This document shows positions 38,892 to 48,177 of a stretch of 64,000 nucleotides of DNA, in pieces. The position numbers and the translations under genes are program-made. Where the stretch lies: assembly GCF_001021385.1 (NCBI RefSeq), contig NZ_CP011773.1, forward strand, positions 2,294,001 through 2,358,000, written 5' to 3'. Within the stretch, counting starts at the first letter, position 1. Each line of letters starts with the position of its first letter. The DNA comes from Mycobacterium sp. EPa45. GTDB taxonomy: Bacteria; Actinomycetota; Actinomycetes; Mycobacteriales; Mycobacteriaceae. Below the pieces are notes generated by a model. The model was given only the letters and a program-made list of their open reading frames with translations. It ran no database searches and was not told where the DNA came from.

Positions 38892-40252
38892 GTACCACCG
38901 AACTGGTCAATCCGGCGACCGAGGAGGCGTTGCGCACGGTCGAGCTGACCGATGCCGCCGGGGTCGACGACGCCGTCGCACGCGCCGCGGTGGCGCAGAA
39001 GGCCTGGGCCAAGCAGGCACCCGCCGAGCGAGCCGCCGCGTTGCGCGCGTTCGCCGCCGCGGTCGACGCCCACGTCGGGGAATTGGCCGCGCTGGAGGTC
39101 GCCAACTCCGGGCATCCGATCGGCGCTGCCGAATGGGAAGCCGGGCATGTGCGCGATGTGCTGCAGTTCTACTCGGCCACCCCGGAACGCTTGTCGGGCA
39201 AGCAAATTCCGGTGGCCGGCGGCCTGGATGTGACGTTCAACGAGCCGATGGGTGTGATCGGGGTGATCACGCCGTGGAACTTCCCGATGCCGATCGCGGC
39301 GTGGGGCTTCGCGCCCGCGTTGGCCGCGGGTAACGCGGTGGTGCTCAAACCGGCCGAGTGGACGCCACTGACCTCGATGCGTCTCGGCGAGCTCGCACTG
39401 GAAGCCGGCCTGCCGCGGGACTTGTTCCAGGTGCTGCCCGGCCGCGGCTCGGTGGTCGGCGAGCGATTCATCAGCCACCCGGGAATACGCAAGATCGTCT
39501 TCACGGGCTCGACCGAGGTCGGTACCAGGGTGATGGCCGGGGCGGCCAACCAGGTCAAACGGGTGACCCTGGAACTCGGTGGCAAGAGCGCGAACATCGT
39601 CTTCGCCGACTGCGACCTCAAGAGGGCCGCGGCGACCGCGCCCTACGGCGTGTTCGACAACGCCGGGCAGGACTGCTGTGCGCGCAGCCGGATCCTGGTG
39701 CAGCGCAGCGTGTTCGACAAGTTCATGGAACTACTCGAGCCGGCCGTCAAGGGTTTGGTCGTCGGTGATCCGGCCGCCCGGGACACCGAGATGGGGCCGC
39801 TGGTGTCGCGCAAGCACTTCGAGTCGGTGGCCGCCTATGTTCCCGACGACACGAACGTCGCCTTCCGCGGCTCGGCGCCCAGCGGGCCAGGCTTCTGGTT
39901 CCCGCCGACGGTGCTCACCCCGCAGCGCACCGACCGCACCGTCACCGAGGAGATCTTCGGTCCGGTCGTCACAGTGCTGCCCTTCGAGGACGAGGCCGAC
40001 GCCATCGCGCTGGCCAACGACACCGAATACGGTCTGTCCGGTTCGATCTGGACCGACAATCTGTCACGGGCGGTGCGGGTCTCGCGCGCGGTCGAGGCAG
40101 GCAACCTGAGCGTGAATTCGCATTCGTCGGTCCGGTACAACACGCCGTTCGGCGGATTCAAGCAATCCGGGTTGGGTCGCGAACTCGGGCCGGACGCACC
40201 GCTGCACTTCACCGAAACCAAGAATGTCTTCTTCGCCGTAGAGGAGAGCTAG
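38888..40252 (+). CDS. aldehyde dehydrogenase
   Basis: This 454-residue NAD(P)-dependent dehydrogenase has catalytic cysteine in NAGQDCCARSRIL, general-base glutamate in VTLELGGKSANIVF, and the cofactor segments VITPWNFPMPIAAWGFAPAL and KPAEWTP. It would oxidise the gamma-glutamyl aminoaldehyde to the acid. It starts at TTG 38888, overlapping the hydrolase stop (TTGA), with a GAGAGAG stretch upstream; a longer frame from 38798 is a shadow. It is slightly shorter than typical 480-residue members. Confidence 0.92.
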   Translation: MSTTELVNPATEEALRTVELTDAAGVDDAVARAAVAQKAWAKQAPAERAAALRAFAAAVDAHVGELAALEVANSGHPIGAAEWEAGHVRDVLQFYSATPERLSGKQIPVAGGLDVTFNEPMGVIGVITPWNFPMPIAAWGFAPALAAGNAVVLKPAEWTPLTSMRLGELALEAGLPRDLFQVLPGRGSVVGERFISHPGIRKIVFTGSTEVGTRVMAGAANQVKRVTLELGGKSANIVFADCDLKRAAATAPYGVFDNAGQDCCARSRILVQRSVFDKFMELLEPAVKGLVVGDPAARDTEMGPLVSRKHFESVAAYVPDDTNVAFRGSAPSGPGFWFPPTVLTPQRTDRTVTEEIFGPVVTVLPFEDEADAIALANDTEYGLSGSIWTDNLSRAVRVSRAVEAGNLSVNSHSSVRYNTPFGGFKQSGLGRELGPDAPLHFTETKNVFFAVEES

Positions 40253-41026
40253 ATGGATCTGTCCCAGCGACTCAAGGACAAGGTCGCGGTCGTCACCGGC
40301 GGTGCCAGCGGTATCGGACTGGCGGCCGTCAAGCGGATGCGGTCCGAGGGCGCGATCGTCGTCATCGGAGATCTCGACGAGTCCACCGGCAAGTCGGTCG
40401 CCAACGACCTCAACGTGACTTTCGTCCAGGTCGACGTCGCCGATCAGGTCGCGGTGGACACGTTGTTCGACACCGCTTTCGAGCTGCACGGCGGAGTCGA
40501 CATCGCGTTCAACAACGCCGGTATCAGCCCGCCCGATGACGACCTCATCGAGAACACCGGCATCGACGCGTGGGACCGGGTGCAGGACGTGAACCTCAAG
40601 TCGGTGTTCTTCTGCTGCAAGGCAGCGCTGCGGCACATGGTGCCCGCGCAGCGGGGCTCCATCATCAACACCGCGTCTTTCGTCGCCGTCAACGGCTCGG
40701 CGACGTCGCAGATCTCCTACACGGCGTCCAAGGGCGGGGTGCTGGCCATGTCGCGTGAACTCGGAATTCAGTACGCGCGTCAGGGAATTCGGGTCAACGC
40801 GCTGTGTCCCGGACCGGTGAACACCCCGCTGCTGCGGGAGCTGTTCGCCAAGGACCCCGAGCGCGCGGCGCGTCGGTTGGTGCACGTGCCGATGGGCCGG
40901 TTCGCCGAGCCGGAGGAGCTGGCCGCCGCGGTGGCGTTCCTGGCCAGTGACGATTCGTCGTTCATCACCGGGTCGAGCTTCCTGGTCGACGGCGGCATCA
41001 CCGGCCACTACGTCACCCCGCTGTAG
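40253..41026 (+). CDS. short-chain dehydrogenase/reductase
   Basis: This 257-residue classical SDR has the cofactor motif TGGASGIG, the NNAG motif, the catalytic tyrosine/lysine in SYTASKGG and a C-terminal FLVDGGITGHYV. It starts right after the aldehyde dehydrogenase stop, inside the polyamine operon. M. tuberculosis has an SDR (Rv2857c) at the same place. The substrate, possibly an amino alcohol or hydroxy intermediate, is unknown. Confidence 0.9.
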   Translation: MDLSQRLKDKVAVVTGGASGIGLAAVKRMRSEGAIVVIGDLDESTGKSVANDLNVTFVQVDVADQVAVDTLFDTAFELHGGVDIAFNNAGISPPDDDLIENTGIDAWDRVQDVNLKSVFFCCKAALRHMVPAQRGSIINTASFVAVNGSATSQISYTASKGGVLAMSRELGIQYARQGIRVNALCPGPVNTPLLRELFAKDPERAARRLVHVPMGRFAEPEELAAAVAFLASDDSSFITGSSFLVDGGITGHYVTPL

Positions 41027-41031
41027 TCGTC

Positions 41032-41754
41032 ATGGTAGCCGACCCGGAACCGCAGCAGGCCCATGAGGCACTGCTGCGGCCGGTGCGCCTCGGCAACGCG
41101 TTCGAGGACACCGTGGGCCGGCTGCTGCAGACCATCAAGCTCGGTGTGCTGACACCGGGTGACTCGCTGCCCCCCGAACGCGAACTCGCGACCCGGCTCG
41201 GGGTCAGCCGCGACACCGTTCGGGAGGCGATCAAGTCATTGGCCGATGCGGGCTATCTGGTGTCGCGCCGTGGCCGCTACGGCGGCACGTTCCTGGCCGA
41301 GTCGCTGCCCGCCCCGACCGAAGGGGTGGTGCGGTTCCGTCGCGTCGACATCGACGACGCATTGCGGCTGCGCGAGATCCTCGAAGTCGGTGCGGCCCGG
41401 ATGGCCGCGACCCGAACGTTGACGGCCGCCGAGCGCGAAGGGCTGTGGTCGCGGTTGAGCGACGTGCGGTGTGCCTGTGCCGACGACTATCGGCGGCTGG
41501 ACTCCCGCCTTCATCTGGCGATAGCGGAGGCGGCCGGATCCGCGTCCCTGGTGCCACTGGTGGCCGAGAATCGGATGCGGCTGAACGCTCTGCTCGACCA
41601 GATTCCGTTGCTGCGCCGCAATATTGCGCACTCCGACGAACAACACGAGGCCATCGTGATGGCAATCCTGGCCGGTGATCCCGATGCCGCGGGCGCCGCG
41701 ATGCAGGCCCACGTCGCCGGCTCAGCGGCCCTGCTTCACGGCTTTCTGGATTAG
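41032..41754 (+). CDS. GntR family regulator, FadR subfamily
   Basis: This 240-residue protein has an N-terminal winged helix (about residues 25-95: LTPGDSLPPERELATRLGVS, then RDTVREAIKSLADAGYLV) and a C-terminal all-helical FCD ligand domain (LREILEVGAARMAATR, then histidines at HLAIAEAAG and NIAHSDEQHEAIV that typically bind metal). It is the last gene of the ligase-hydrolase-dehydrogenase-SDR operon, 5 bp after the SDR. It probably senses a pathway intermediate and controls the operon and divergent permease. Confidence 0.9.
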   Translation: MVADPEPQQAHEALLRPVRLGNAFEDTVGRLLQTIKLGVLTPGDSLPPERELATRLGVSRDTVREAIKSLADAGYLVSRRGRYGGTFLAESLPAPTEGVVRFRRVDIDDALRLREILEVGAARMAATRTLTAAEREGLWSRLSDVRCACADDYRRLDSRLHLAIAEAAGSASLVPLVAENRMRLNALLDQIPLLRRNIAHSDEQHEAIVMAILAGDPDAAGAAMQAHVAGSAALLHGFLD

Positions 41755-41833
41755 ACCCCACTCATCTTGTCGAAATACCCACACGGGTCGTAGGCGTGTG
41801 TCCTAATACGCGTCAAGACCAAGGAGACTCGAC

Positions 41834-42679
41834 ATGGATACTGGACCAGAACAGGACCATTCGTCGGATCGCGCGCTCAAGGCCAAGCACCGGGCGCTGT
41901 GGGCGTCGGGGGACTATCCGTCGGTGGCCGCGGAGCTGGTCGCCGGACTGGGGCCGGAGCTGGTCAGTGCTGTGGGCGTCCGGCCGGGCCAGCGGGTTCT
42001 CGACGTAGCCGCCGGCTCCGGCAATGCGTCGATCCCCGCCGCCGAGGCAGGTGCGAACGTGACGGCCAGTGACCTCACGCCCGAGTTGTTCGACGCCGGG
42101 CGCCGGATCGCCGCCGCCCGCGGTGTCGAGCTTGAGTGGGTCGAGGCCGATGCCGAAGCACTTCCGTTCGACGACAACGGCTTCGACGTCGTGCTGTCCT
42201 GTCTGGGGGCGATGTTCGCGCCGCACCATCAGGCCGCTGCCGACGAGCTGGTGCGGGTGTGCCGCCCGGGCGGGACGATCGCGATGATCAACTGGACGCC
42301 GCAGGGCTTCATCGGCCAGCTGTTCGCGACGATGAAACCGTACGCCGCACCGCCACCTCCCGGCGCGTCTCCGGCGCCCCTGTGGGGCGATGAGGACCAT
42401 GTGCGAGAGTTGTTCGGCGACAACGTCGCCGACCTCACCCTGCAGCGCCGGACCATCCTGATGGAGCACCGCCCCGGGCCGCTGGAATTCCGCGAGTACT
42501 GGAAGCGCAACTACGGCCCGACCATCGCCGTCTACGCATTCAACGAGGACCGGCCCGAGCAGCTGGCCGCGTTGGACCGGGACTTCCTGGCGTTCCTGGA
42601 GTCGTGGAACCAATCGACCGAGCCGGGGCGCACGGCGTACACGGCCGAGTATCTGCTGGTGACCGCGGTCAAGCGTTAA
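41834..42679 (+). CDS. class I SAM-dependent methyltransferase
   Basis: This 281-residue protein has motif I VLDVAAGSGNASIPAAEAG, then ASDLTPELF, VEADAEALPFDDNGFDVVLS and the post-motif VCRPGGTIAMINW, all of the UbiE/Coq5 methyltransferase type. AAGGAG is placed before ATG 41834. It lies 79 bp after the GntR gene and overlaps the end of the convergent dehydrogenase gene by 4 bp. Acceptor unknown. Confidence 0.86.
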   Translation: MDTGPEQDHSSDRALKAKHRALWASGDYPSVAAELVAGLGPELVSAVGVRPGQRVLDVAAGSGNASIPAAEAGANVTASDLTPELFDAGRRIAAARGVELEWVEADAEALPFDDNGFDVVLSCLGAMFAPHHQAAADELVRVCRPGGTIAMINWTPQGFIGQLFATMKPYAAPPPPGASPAPLWGDEDHVRELFGDNVADLTLQRRTILMEHRPGPLEFREYWKRNYGPTIAVYAFNEDRPEQLAALDRDFLAFLESWNQSTEPGRTAYTAEYLLVTAVKR

Positions 42680-43734
42680 CGGGAATCGTCGAGTGTGATG
42701 ACGACCTTCACGTCGTCGTCGGCCTCGGTGAACGCCTGGGTGGCAGCACTGAGCGGTATGCGACGAGTTATCAGGCTGGCCAACCACTTCGGGTCAGCCT
42801 TTCCCAGCGCCTCGGCGGCCTGCTGATAGTGGCGCAGGTTGGCGTTGACCGAACCCACCACCGCGTCGTTCTCCAGAACGATATCGCGACTGAGGCCGCC
42901 CGGATCCACCGTGAGGGTGCGGCCCTTCGGGGACACCCCGGTCAACGCGACAATGCCGTAGGAGCCGGTGACGGTCATCGCGTCGAATACCAGTGAACCC
43001 ACCCCGGTCGCTTCGATCACGATGTCCGGGCGAATCTTTCCGATCGCAGCCTGGACACCGTCGTGGTGATAGGTGGCATTCAGGGCATCCACGATGCCGG
43101 GTTTGGGCCCGGTGGTGACCCGGTCGAGCACATGCACCTCGAGGCCGTGCTGGACGCCCAGCATTGCGGCCAGCAGCCCGATCGGGCCTGCGCCGGTGAC
43201 CAGCACGGTGCGCGGCTCGAACCAGGCTCGTTGCCCGATGCGGTACACCTGTTCCCAGGCTTTCGCAACGACGGTGGTCGGCTCCATCAGCATGCCGACA
43301 TCGGCAAGACCATCTTCGAGCTTGACCGCATAATCGGCTTCCACACACCAGAATTCGCTGCCGTATCCGTCGATCTCCTTGATACCTCGTTCGGTGTACC
43401 GACCGTTGCGGCACATGTCGAACTCACCGTGAGCGCACGCGCCGCAGGGCACCGGGTCAGGCCGGCGCACCACCCCGACCACCAGATCGCCTTCGGCGAA
43501 GTGACTGCCCTTCGGCGCGCTGAGCACCCGGCCCAGCGACTCGTGCCCCAGCACCAGCCGGTCACGCCCGGACGGTGCCCAGCCATATTCGCCGGCAGCG
43601 ATCTCCCTATCGGTTCCGCACACCCCGATCGCCAGGCCGGCGACCCGCAACTCGTCAGGACCTGCAGTGGGTTCCTGCATCTCCTCGACGGCAAGCGAAT
43701 CGGCTTTGCCGGGCTGCACTGTCAAAGCTTGCAT
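42676..43734 (-). CDS. zinc-dependent alcohol dehydrogenase, glucose-1-dehydrogenase-like
   Basis: This 352-residue medium-chain dehydrogenase has catalytic zinc ligands in GVCGTD and GHES. Structural-zinc-type cysteines occur in PCGACAHGEFDMCRNG. The Rossmann motif is VTGAGPIGLLAAMLG. The segments YTERGIKEIDGYGSEFW and VCGTDREIAAGEYGWAP are typical of glucose dehydrogenases of the archaeal/actinobacterial type. Substrate could be glucose, another aldose or a polyol. It converges on the methyltransferase gene. Confidence 0.86.
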   Translation of the reverse strand: MQALTVQPGKADSLAVEEMQEPTAGPDELRVAGLAIGVCGTDREIAAGEYGWAPSGRDRLVLGHESLGRVLSAPKGSHFAEGDLVVGVVRRPDPVPCGACAHGEFDMCRNGRYTERGIKEIDGYGSEFWCVEADYAVKLEDGLADVGMLMEPTTVVAKAWEQVYRIGQRAWFEPRTVLVTGAGPIGLLAAMLGVQHGLEVHVLDRVTTGPKPGIVDALNATYHHDGVQAAIGKIRPDIVIEATGVGSLVFDAMTVTGSYGIVALTGVSPKGRTLTVDPGGLSRDIVLENDAVVGSVNANLRHYQQAAEALGKADPKWLASLITRRIPLSAATQAFTEADDDVKVVITLDDSR

Positions 43735-43805
43735 GTTCGATGCTTTACCCGCTGGGGCAGCCGGCCATTCCGTGCTGCTGCGTAATTATTGCTGTTAGGC
43801 AGATA

Positions 43806-44870
43806 TTACCCGCTGATGAACGCCAACCCGATCACGCCGACGATGTACAGCACGACCACGACGATGGAATCCAGTCCCATCCGCAGCCATTGCCGCTGCG
43901 GGCGGAAGATCAGTCCCGCCATGTACACCACGGTGAGCAGGCCGCCCAGAGCGGTCAGGTAGATGTCGGTGTGATGGGCTGCCGGCAGCACCGCTGAACC
44001 GGACAGCAGGGTGGCGAGCAGGAAGAGCACGGGCAGAAATGCGTTGCCGCCGAAGATGTCGCTCATCGCCAGCTTGTAGTCGCCCATGCGGGTCGACGCC
44101 AAGCCCGTCGACAGCTCGGGCAACGAGGTGGCGGCTGCCAGCACAGTGGCGCCGAACAGTACCCCCGACATTCCCCAGCGGCCGAACACTTCCTCGCCGC
44201 TGCGTTCGATGAGAACACCGGCGACCAGCGTGGCACCGGCCGCGGCGGTGAACACCGCGACGGCGCGGCCGGTGCTGACGCCTTTCTGCGTGGCGGTCTT
44301 CTCATTGGTGACTGTGGAGTGCCCGGGCGCCTTGTCCTGGCTGTCCGGCGCGTGACCGGCTTCGTGCCATGGAAGTCCATGTCCGGCACGGCGGATCAGG
44401 AACAACCCGATGGCCCACACGACGACGATCAGCACCGCGCCGGGAGTCAGCCGCCAGGCGATCAGCGAACCCGGCAGTTGAGTGGACATCACCACGATCA
44501 CCAGAAGCGCCACCACCAGCCCGGCCTCCAGCACCAGGGTCAGCGATGCCGCCAGGTAGGTCAGTGGTTTACGTGGGCGCGTGCCGGCGCCGTCGAGAGC
44601 GGCCAGCACCACGGTCTGGATCGCAATACCGCCGAGGATGTTGCCCACCGCCACATCGACGTGACGAGACAGTGCGGCGCTGGCCGTGATGGCGATCTCC
44701 GGCAGGTTGGTCGCGATCGCCAGCAAGATGACCCCGCCGAGTGCCGAACCGAGATGCCAGCGTTGCGACAACACATCGGTCGTCTGGGACAGCTTGACCC
44801 CGGCGACCCAAATGACGGCAGCACACGCGATGAAGATCGCGACCAGCGCCAGTGAAGACAGTGACGTCAT
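43806..44870 (-). CDS. Ca2+/cation antiporter (CaCA exchanger family)
   Basis: This 354-residue membrane protein has two inverted halves of about five helices. The alpha-repeat motifs are LLAIATNLPEIAITASAAL in the first half and AAATSLPELSTGLASTR in the second, with FGGNAFLPVLFLLA following. A hydrophilic loop of about 50 residues (GLPWHEAGHAPDSQDKAP) joins them. This matches bacterial Na+/Ca2+ or H+/Ca2+ exchangers. GAGGAGATC precedes ATG 44870. A perfect 10-bp palindrome AACAATTGTT (44958-44967) lies in the 121-bp gap before it and could be an operator. Confidence 0.85.
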   Translation of the reverse strand: MTSLSSLALVAIFIACAAVIWVAGVKLSQTTDVLSQRWHLGSALGGVILLAIATNLPEIAITASAALSRHVDVAVGNILGGIAIQTVVLAALDGAGTRPRKPLTYLAASLTLVLEAGLVVALLVIVVMSTQLPGSLIAWRLTPGAVLIVVVWAIGLFLIRRAGHGLPWHEAGHAPDSQDKAPGHSTVTNEKTATQKGVSTGRAVAVFTAAAGATLVAGVLIERSGEEVFGRWGMSGVLFGATVLAAATSLPELSTGLASTRMGDYKLAMSDIFGGNAFLPVLFLLATLLSGSAVLPAAHHTDIYLTALGGLLTVVYMAGLIFRPQRQWLRMGLDSIVVVVLYIVGVIGLAFISG

Positions 44871-44991
44871 CGGTGGTGATCTCCTCGGTAGCCGGGCGCG
44901 AATGTTGGTTCGCTGCTGGGCTATGTGCCCCGTTGATGGGGGTGCTAACCGAAGAGCAACAATTGTTCAGCGACAACCAAAGCGGAGTGGC

Positions 44992-45543
44992 TCAGCCGAC
45001 CTGGTCGTCATGGTGCGTGGCGCTGAGCAGATCCTCGCGAGCCCGGGCCACCCGTGAGCGGATGGTCCCGACCGGGCATCCGCACACCTCGGCCGCCTCG
45101 GCGTAGGACAGCCCCAGCACCTGGGTCAGCATGAGCGCGTCGCGCCGGTCGGGGTCCAAGCCGTCGAGCAGCATCCGGATCTCGACGATGTCTTCGAACC
45201 GCCCGGCGCTGCGCCGGGCGTCGAGTACCTGCTCGAGGTCGATCGCGGAGGTGGTGCGCGGTCGGGCTTGATTGCGGCGGATCTGGTCGACGACCACGCG
45301 GCGGGCGATCGACAGCAGCCAGGTGCGGGCCGAGGACCGCCCGGAGAACCGGGGGATTGCACCGAGCGCGCGAAGGAATGTCTCCTGGGTCAGGTCGTCG
45401 GCGTGACCGGGATCACCGAGGAAAGCGACGGCGCGCCACACGTCGCGCTGGGTGGCCTTGATGAATGCCTCGAGCGCGGCCGAATCGCCTCGGCCGGCGG
45501 CCAGTGCCAGCACGGTCACCGGGTCGTCGTCGCGTTCGGCCAC
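44992..45543 (-). CDS. sigC: ECF RNA polymerase sigma factor, SigC-like
   Basis: This protein of about 183 residues has sigma region 2 ([20 protein letters not shown], then [20 protein letters not shown] and [13 protein letters not shown]) and region 4 ([20 protein letters not shown], then [15 protein letters not shown]). The spelling closely matches the M. tuberculosis SigC sequence I remember, including the [17 protein letters not shown] end. I use GTG 45543 because it gives the SigC length; TTG 45669 would add 42 residues of poor quality. No anti-sigma gene is adjacent, as for SigC. It is divergent from a ctpB-like copper ATPase; SigC is reported to control copper acquisition in M. tuberculosis. 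Confidence 0.85.
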   Translation of the reverse strand: MAERDDDPVTVLALAAGRGDSAALEAFIKATQRDVWRAVAFLGDPGHADDLTQETFLRALGAIPRFSGRSSARTWLLSIARRVVVDQIRRNQARPRTTSAIDLEQVLDARRSAGRFEDIVEIRMLLDGLDPDRRDALMLTQVLGLSYAEAAEVCGCPVGTIRSRVARAREDLLSATHHDDQVG

Positions 45544-45615
45544 GGTCAGTGAGAGTAGGGGATCGACGTGACCGGCACGTTCCGGGGCTGTTGCCGGAGC
45601 GTACTTTGGGGGGCC

Positions 45616-45644
45616 GGGAACCTGACGGCGTCGACAGACGACTC
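45616..45644 (+). promoter_or_regulatory. candidate ECF-sigma promoter of the copper ATPase gene
   Basis: GGGAAC (45616-45621) and CGACTC (45639-45644) are 17 bp apart, the form of an ECF-type -35 and -10. They face the ATPase gene, whose ATG at 45678 has AAGGAGA upstream. This would allow the divergent SigC-like factor to drive the copper genes. The exact SigC consensus is not something I can verify here. Confidence 0.35.
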
Positions 45645-45677
45645 TTTCCTCGGGTCCCAACTCGGTCAAGGAGAACG

Positions 45678-47927
45678 ATGACGATGTCGGTCGTGGGCGG
45701 CGAAGCCGCCAGCGGCGTGGCTGACGTCGCGCATCGCATCGAACTGGACGTCTCGGGGATGTCGTGCGCGGCGTGCGCCGCCCGGGTCGAGACCAAACTC
45801 AACAAGATCGCCGGGGTGCGCGCCTCGGTCAACTTCGCCACCCGGGTGGCCAGCGTCGATGCCCTCGAATCGGTAGCCGCCGACGACCTGTGCGAGGTGA
45901 TCCGCAAGGTCGGGTACGACGCGGCTCCGCGCTCGGCGTCGACGACCGAACCCGCCGACCCCGACGACAAGCTGGCCCGTAACCTGCTGCGCCGGTTGGC
46001 CGTCGCCGCGGTGCTGTTCGTGCCGCTGGCCGACCTGTCGGTGATGTTCGCGGTGGTGCCCAGCACCCGTTTCGCCGGCTGGGGCTGGCTGCTGACCGCG
46101 CTGGCGACACCGATCGTCACCTGGGCGGCCTGGCCGTTCCACCGGGTCGCTCTGCGCAACGCCCGCCGCGGCACCGCCTCCATGGAGACGCTGATCTCGG
46201 TCGGGGTCACTGCGGCCACGCTGTGGTCGCTGTACACGATCTTCATCCGCCACCACAACGGCCGCAGTGACGGTATCTGGCAGGCGCTGCTGCGCAGCGA
46301 CGCCATTTATCTGGAGGTGGCCGCCGGCGTCACCGTCTTCATCCTGGCCGGCCGGTACTTCGAGGCGCGGGCCAAGTCGCGCGCCGGTAGTGCGCTGCGT
46401 GCGCTGGCGGCGCTGAGCGCCAAAAACGTATCGGTGGTGTTGGCCGATGGCAGTGAAATGGTGCTGCCGGCCGACGAACTCAAAGAACAGCAGAAATTCG
46501 TGGTGCGCCCCGGCGAGACCATCGCCGCCGACGGCCTCGTCGTCGACGGGGACGCGGCGATCGACATGAGCGCGATGACCGGCGAGGCCACCCCGTCGCG
46601 AGCCCATCCCGGTGGGCAGGTGATCGGCGGGACCGTGGTGCTCGACGGCAGGCTCGTCGTTGAGGCCGCCGCGGTGGGCGCCGACACCCAGTTCGCCGGG
46701 ATGGTGCGGCTGGTCGAAGAAGCGCAAGCGCAGAAGGCCGACGCCCAACGGCTCGCCGACCGGATCTCCGGTGTGTTCGTGCCGGTGGTGTTCCTGATCG
46801 CGGCTCTGACCGCCGCCGGCTGGCTGTTGGCCGGAGCCGACGCCGACCGGGTGTTTTCGGCGGCGCTGGCGGTGTTGGTGATCGCCTGCCCCTGTGCGCT
46901 GGGATTGGCGACTCCGACGGCGATGATGGTGGCGTCTGGCCGCGGCGCGCAGCTCGGCATCTTCCTGAAGGGCTACCGGGCACTCGAGGCCATCCGCGCG
47001 GTGGACACCGTGGTGTTCGACAAGACCGGCACGCTGACGACGGGGCGGCTGGCGGTCACCGAGGTGACCGTCGCCGACGATGGGCAGCGCGACGAGGTTC
47101 TGAGTTTGGCCGCAGCCGTCGAAGTGGCCTCTGAACACGCTGTGGCAGTGGCCATCACGGCCGCCGTGGTCGGGCACCGGCCGGTTGAGGAGTTCCGTGC
47201 TCATCCGGGCCGCGGCGTCACCGGAACGGTGTCGGGACACCGGGTGATGGTGGGACGTCCGTCGTGGGTCGCACGGCAGGCCGACGTATGCGATCGGGTG
47301 CAGTCGGCCCGGCGAGCGGGTGAAGCACGTGGGGAGACAGTGGTATTCGTCGCGGTGGACGAACGGGTGCTCGGGGCGATCGCGGTCGCCGACACGGTCA
47401 AGGAATCCGCCGCCGACGCCGTGATCACCCTGCGCCGCAGGGGGTTACGCACGGTGCTGCTCACCGGCGACAACGCCGCTGCCGCCGGTGCGGTGGCGGC
47501 ACAGGTCGGCATCGACGAGGTGATCGCCGAGGTACTGCCCGAAGGCAAGGTCGATGTCATCGAACAACTGCGCGAGCAGGGCCGGGTGGTCGCCATGGTC
47601 GGTGACGGCATCAACGATGGCCCCGCGCTGGCCTCTGCGGATCTGGGCCTGGCGATCGGGCGCGGCACCGACGTCGCGATCGGTGCCGCCGACATCATTC
47701 TGGTGCGCGACGACCTCGACATCGTCCCCCAGGCACTCGACCTGGCCCACGCGACAATGCGCACCATCCGTACCAATCTGTTCTGGGCATTCGGTTACAA
47801 CGTGGCGGCCATCCCGATCGCCGCGGCTGGATTGCTCAACCCGCTGATCGCCGGTGCGGCGATGGCGTTCTCGTCGTTCTTCGTCGTCTCGAACAGCCTG
47901 CGGCTGCGCAACTTCGACGCCCGGTAG
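45678..47927 (+). CDS. ctpB: heavy-metal P1B-type ATPase, CtpB-like (copper)
   Basis: This 749-residue membrane ATPase has an N-terminal metal-binding domain with M-S-C-A-A-C (about residues 22-90), eight membrane segments, the intramembrane CPC motif ([16 protein letters not shown]) and the phosphorylation motif [15 protein letters not shown], the HP dipeptide counterpart (SEHAVAVAI) and the hinge [12 protein letters not shown] complete it. The terminal [20 protein letters not shown] is typical of CopA/CtpB. It starts at ATG 45678 with AAGGAGA. It is followed by a CopZ-like gene and divergent from sigC. Direction of Cu(I) movement is normally outward. Confidence 0.93.
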   Translation: MTMSVVGGEAASGVADVAHRIELDVSGMSCAACAARVETKLNKIAGVRASVNFATRVASVDALESVAADDLCEVIRKVGYDAAPRSASTTEPADPDDKLARNLLRRLAVAAVLFVPLADLSVMFAVVPSTRFAGWGWLLTALATPIVTWAAWPFHRVALRNARRGTASMETLISVGVTAATLWSLYTIFIRHHNGRSDGIWQALLRSDAIYLEVAAGVTVFILAGRYFEARAKSRAGSALRALAALSAKNVSVVLADGSEMVLPADELKEQQKFVVRPGETIAADGLVVDGDAAIDMSAMTGEATPSRAHPGGQVIGGTVVLDGRLVVEAAAVGADTQFAGMVRLVEEAQAQKADAQRLADRISGVFVPVVFLIAALTAAGWLLAGADADRVFSAALAVLVIACPCALGLATPTAMMVASGRGAQLGIFLKGYRALEAIRAVDTVVFDKTGTLTTGRLAVTEVTVADDGQRDEVLSLAAAVEVASEHAVAVAITAAVVGHRPVEEFRAHPGRGVTGTVSGHRVMVGRPSWVARQADVCDRVQSARRAGEARGETVVFVAVDERVLGAIAVADTVKESAADAVITLRRRGLRTVLLTGDNAAAAGAVAAQVGIDEVIAEVLPEGKVDVIEQLREQGRVVAMVGDGINDGPALASADLGLAIGRGTDVAIGAADIILVRDDLDIVPQALDLAHATMRTIRTNLFWAFGYNVAAIPIAAAGLLNPLIAGAAMAFSSFFVVSNSLRLRNFDAR

Positions 47928-47947
47928 TCACCCGAAAGGCAGAATCC

Positions 47948-48154
47948 GTGTCCCACACTTTCCAGGTCACCGGCCTGCACTGCCAGAGCTGTGTGCGGGT
48001 GGTCACCGGTGCGCTCACAGAGCTGCCGTCGGTCAATGCCGTCGAGATCGATTTGGACGCCGACGGCGCGTCCACTGTGCGGGTCGACGGCGACGTCACC
48101 GTCGACCAGGTGCGCGAGGCACTCGCCGACGAGGACTACACCGTCGTCGGCTGA
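47948..48154 (+). CDS. CopZ-like heavy-metal-binding protein
   Basis: This 68-residue protein is a single HMA domain. The metal-binding motif is G-L-H-C-Q-S-C, and the betaalphabeta fold is visible in SVNAVEIDLDADGASTVRVDG. It starts at GTG 47948, 20 bp after the ATPase stop, so one operon. It would hand Cu(I) to the ATPase. The histidine before the first cysteine differs from the methionine common in CopZ. Confidence 0.9.
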   Translation: MSHTFQVTGLHCQSCVRVVTGALTELPSVNAVEIDLDADGASTVRVDGDVTVDQVREALADEDYTVVG

Positions 48155-48177
48155 CGTCGACGTCCGGCGCTGAGTCG

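Noticed and set aside
45544-45669. 42-codon N-terminal extension of the sigma factor from TTG 45669
   Set aside because: GTG 45543 gives the length and N terminus expected of SigC. The extension is rich in P and R, lacks a good SD sequence and would leave 8 bp between divergent start codons.
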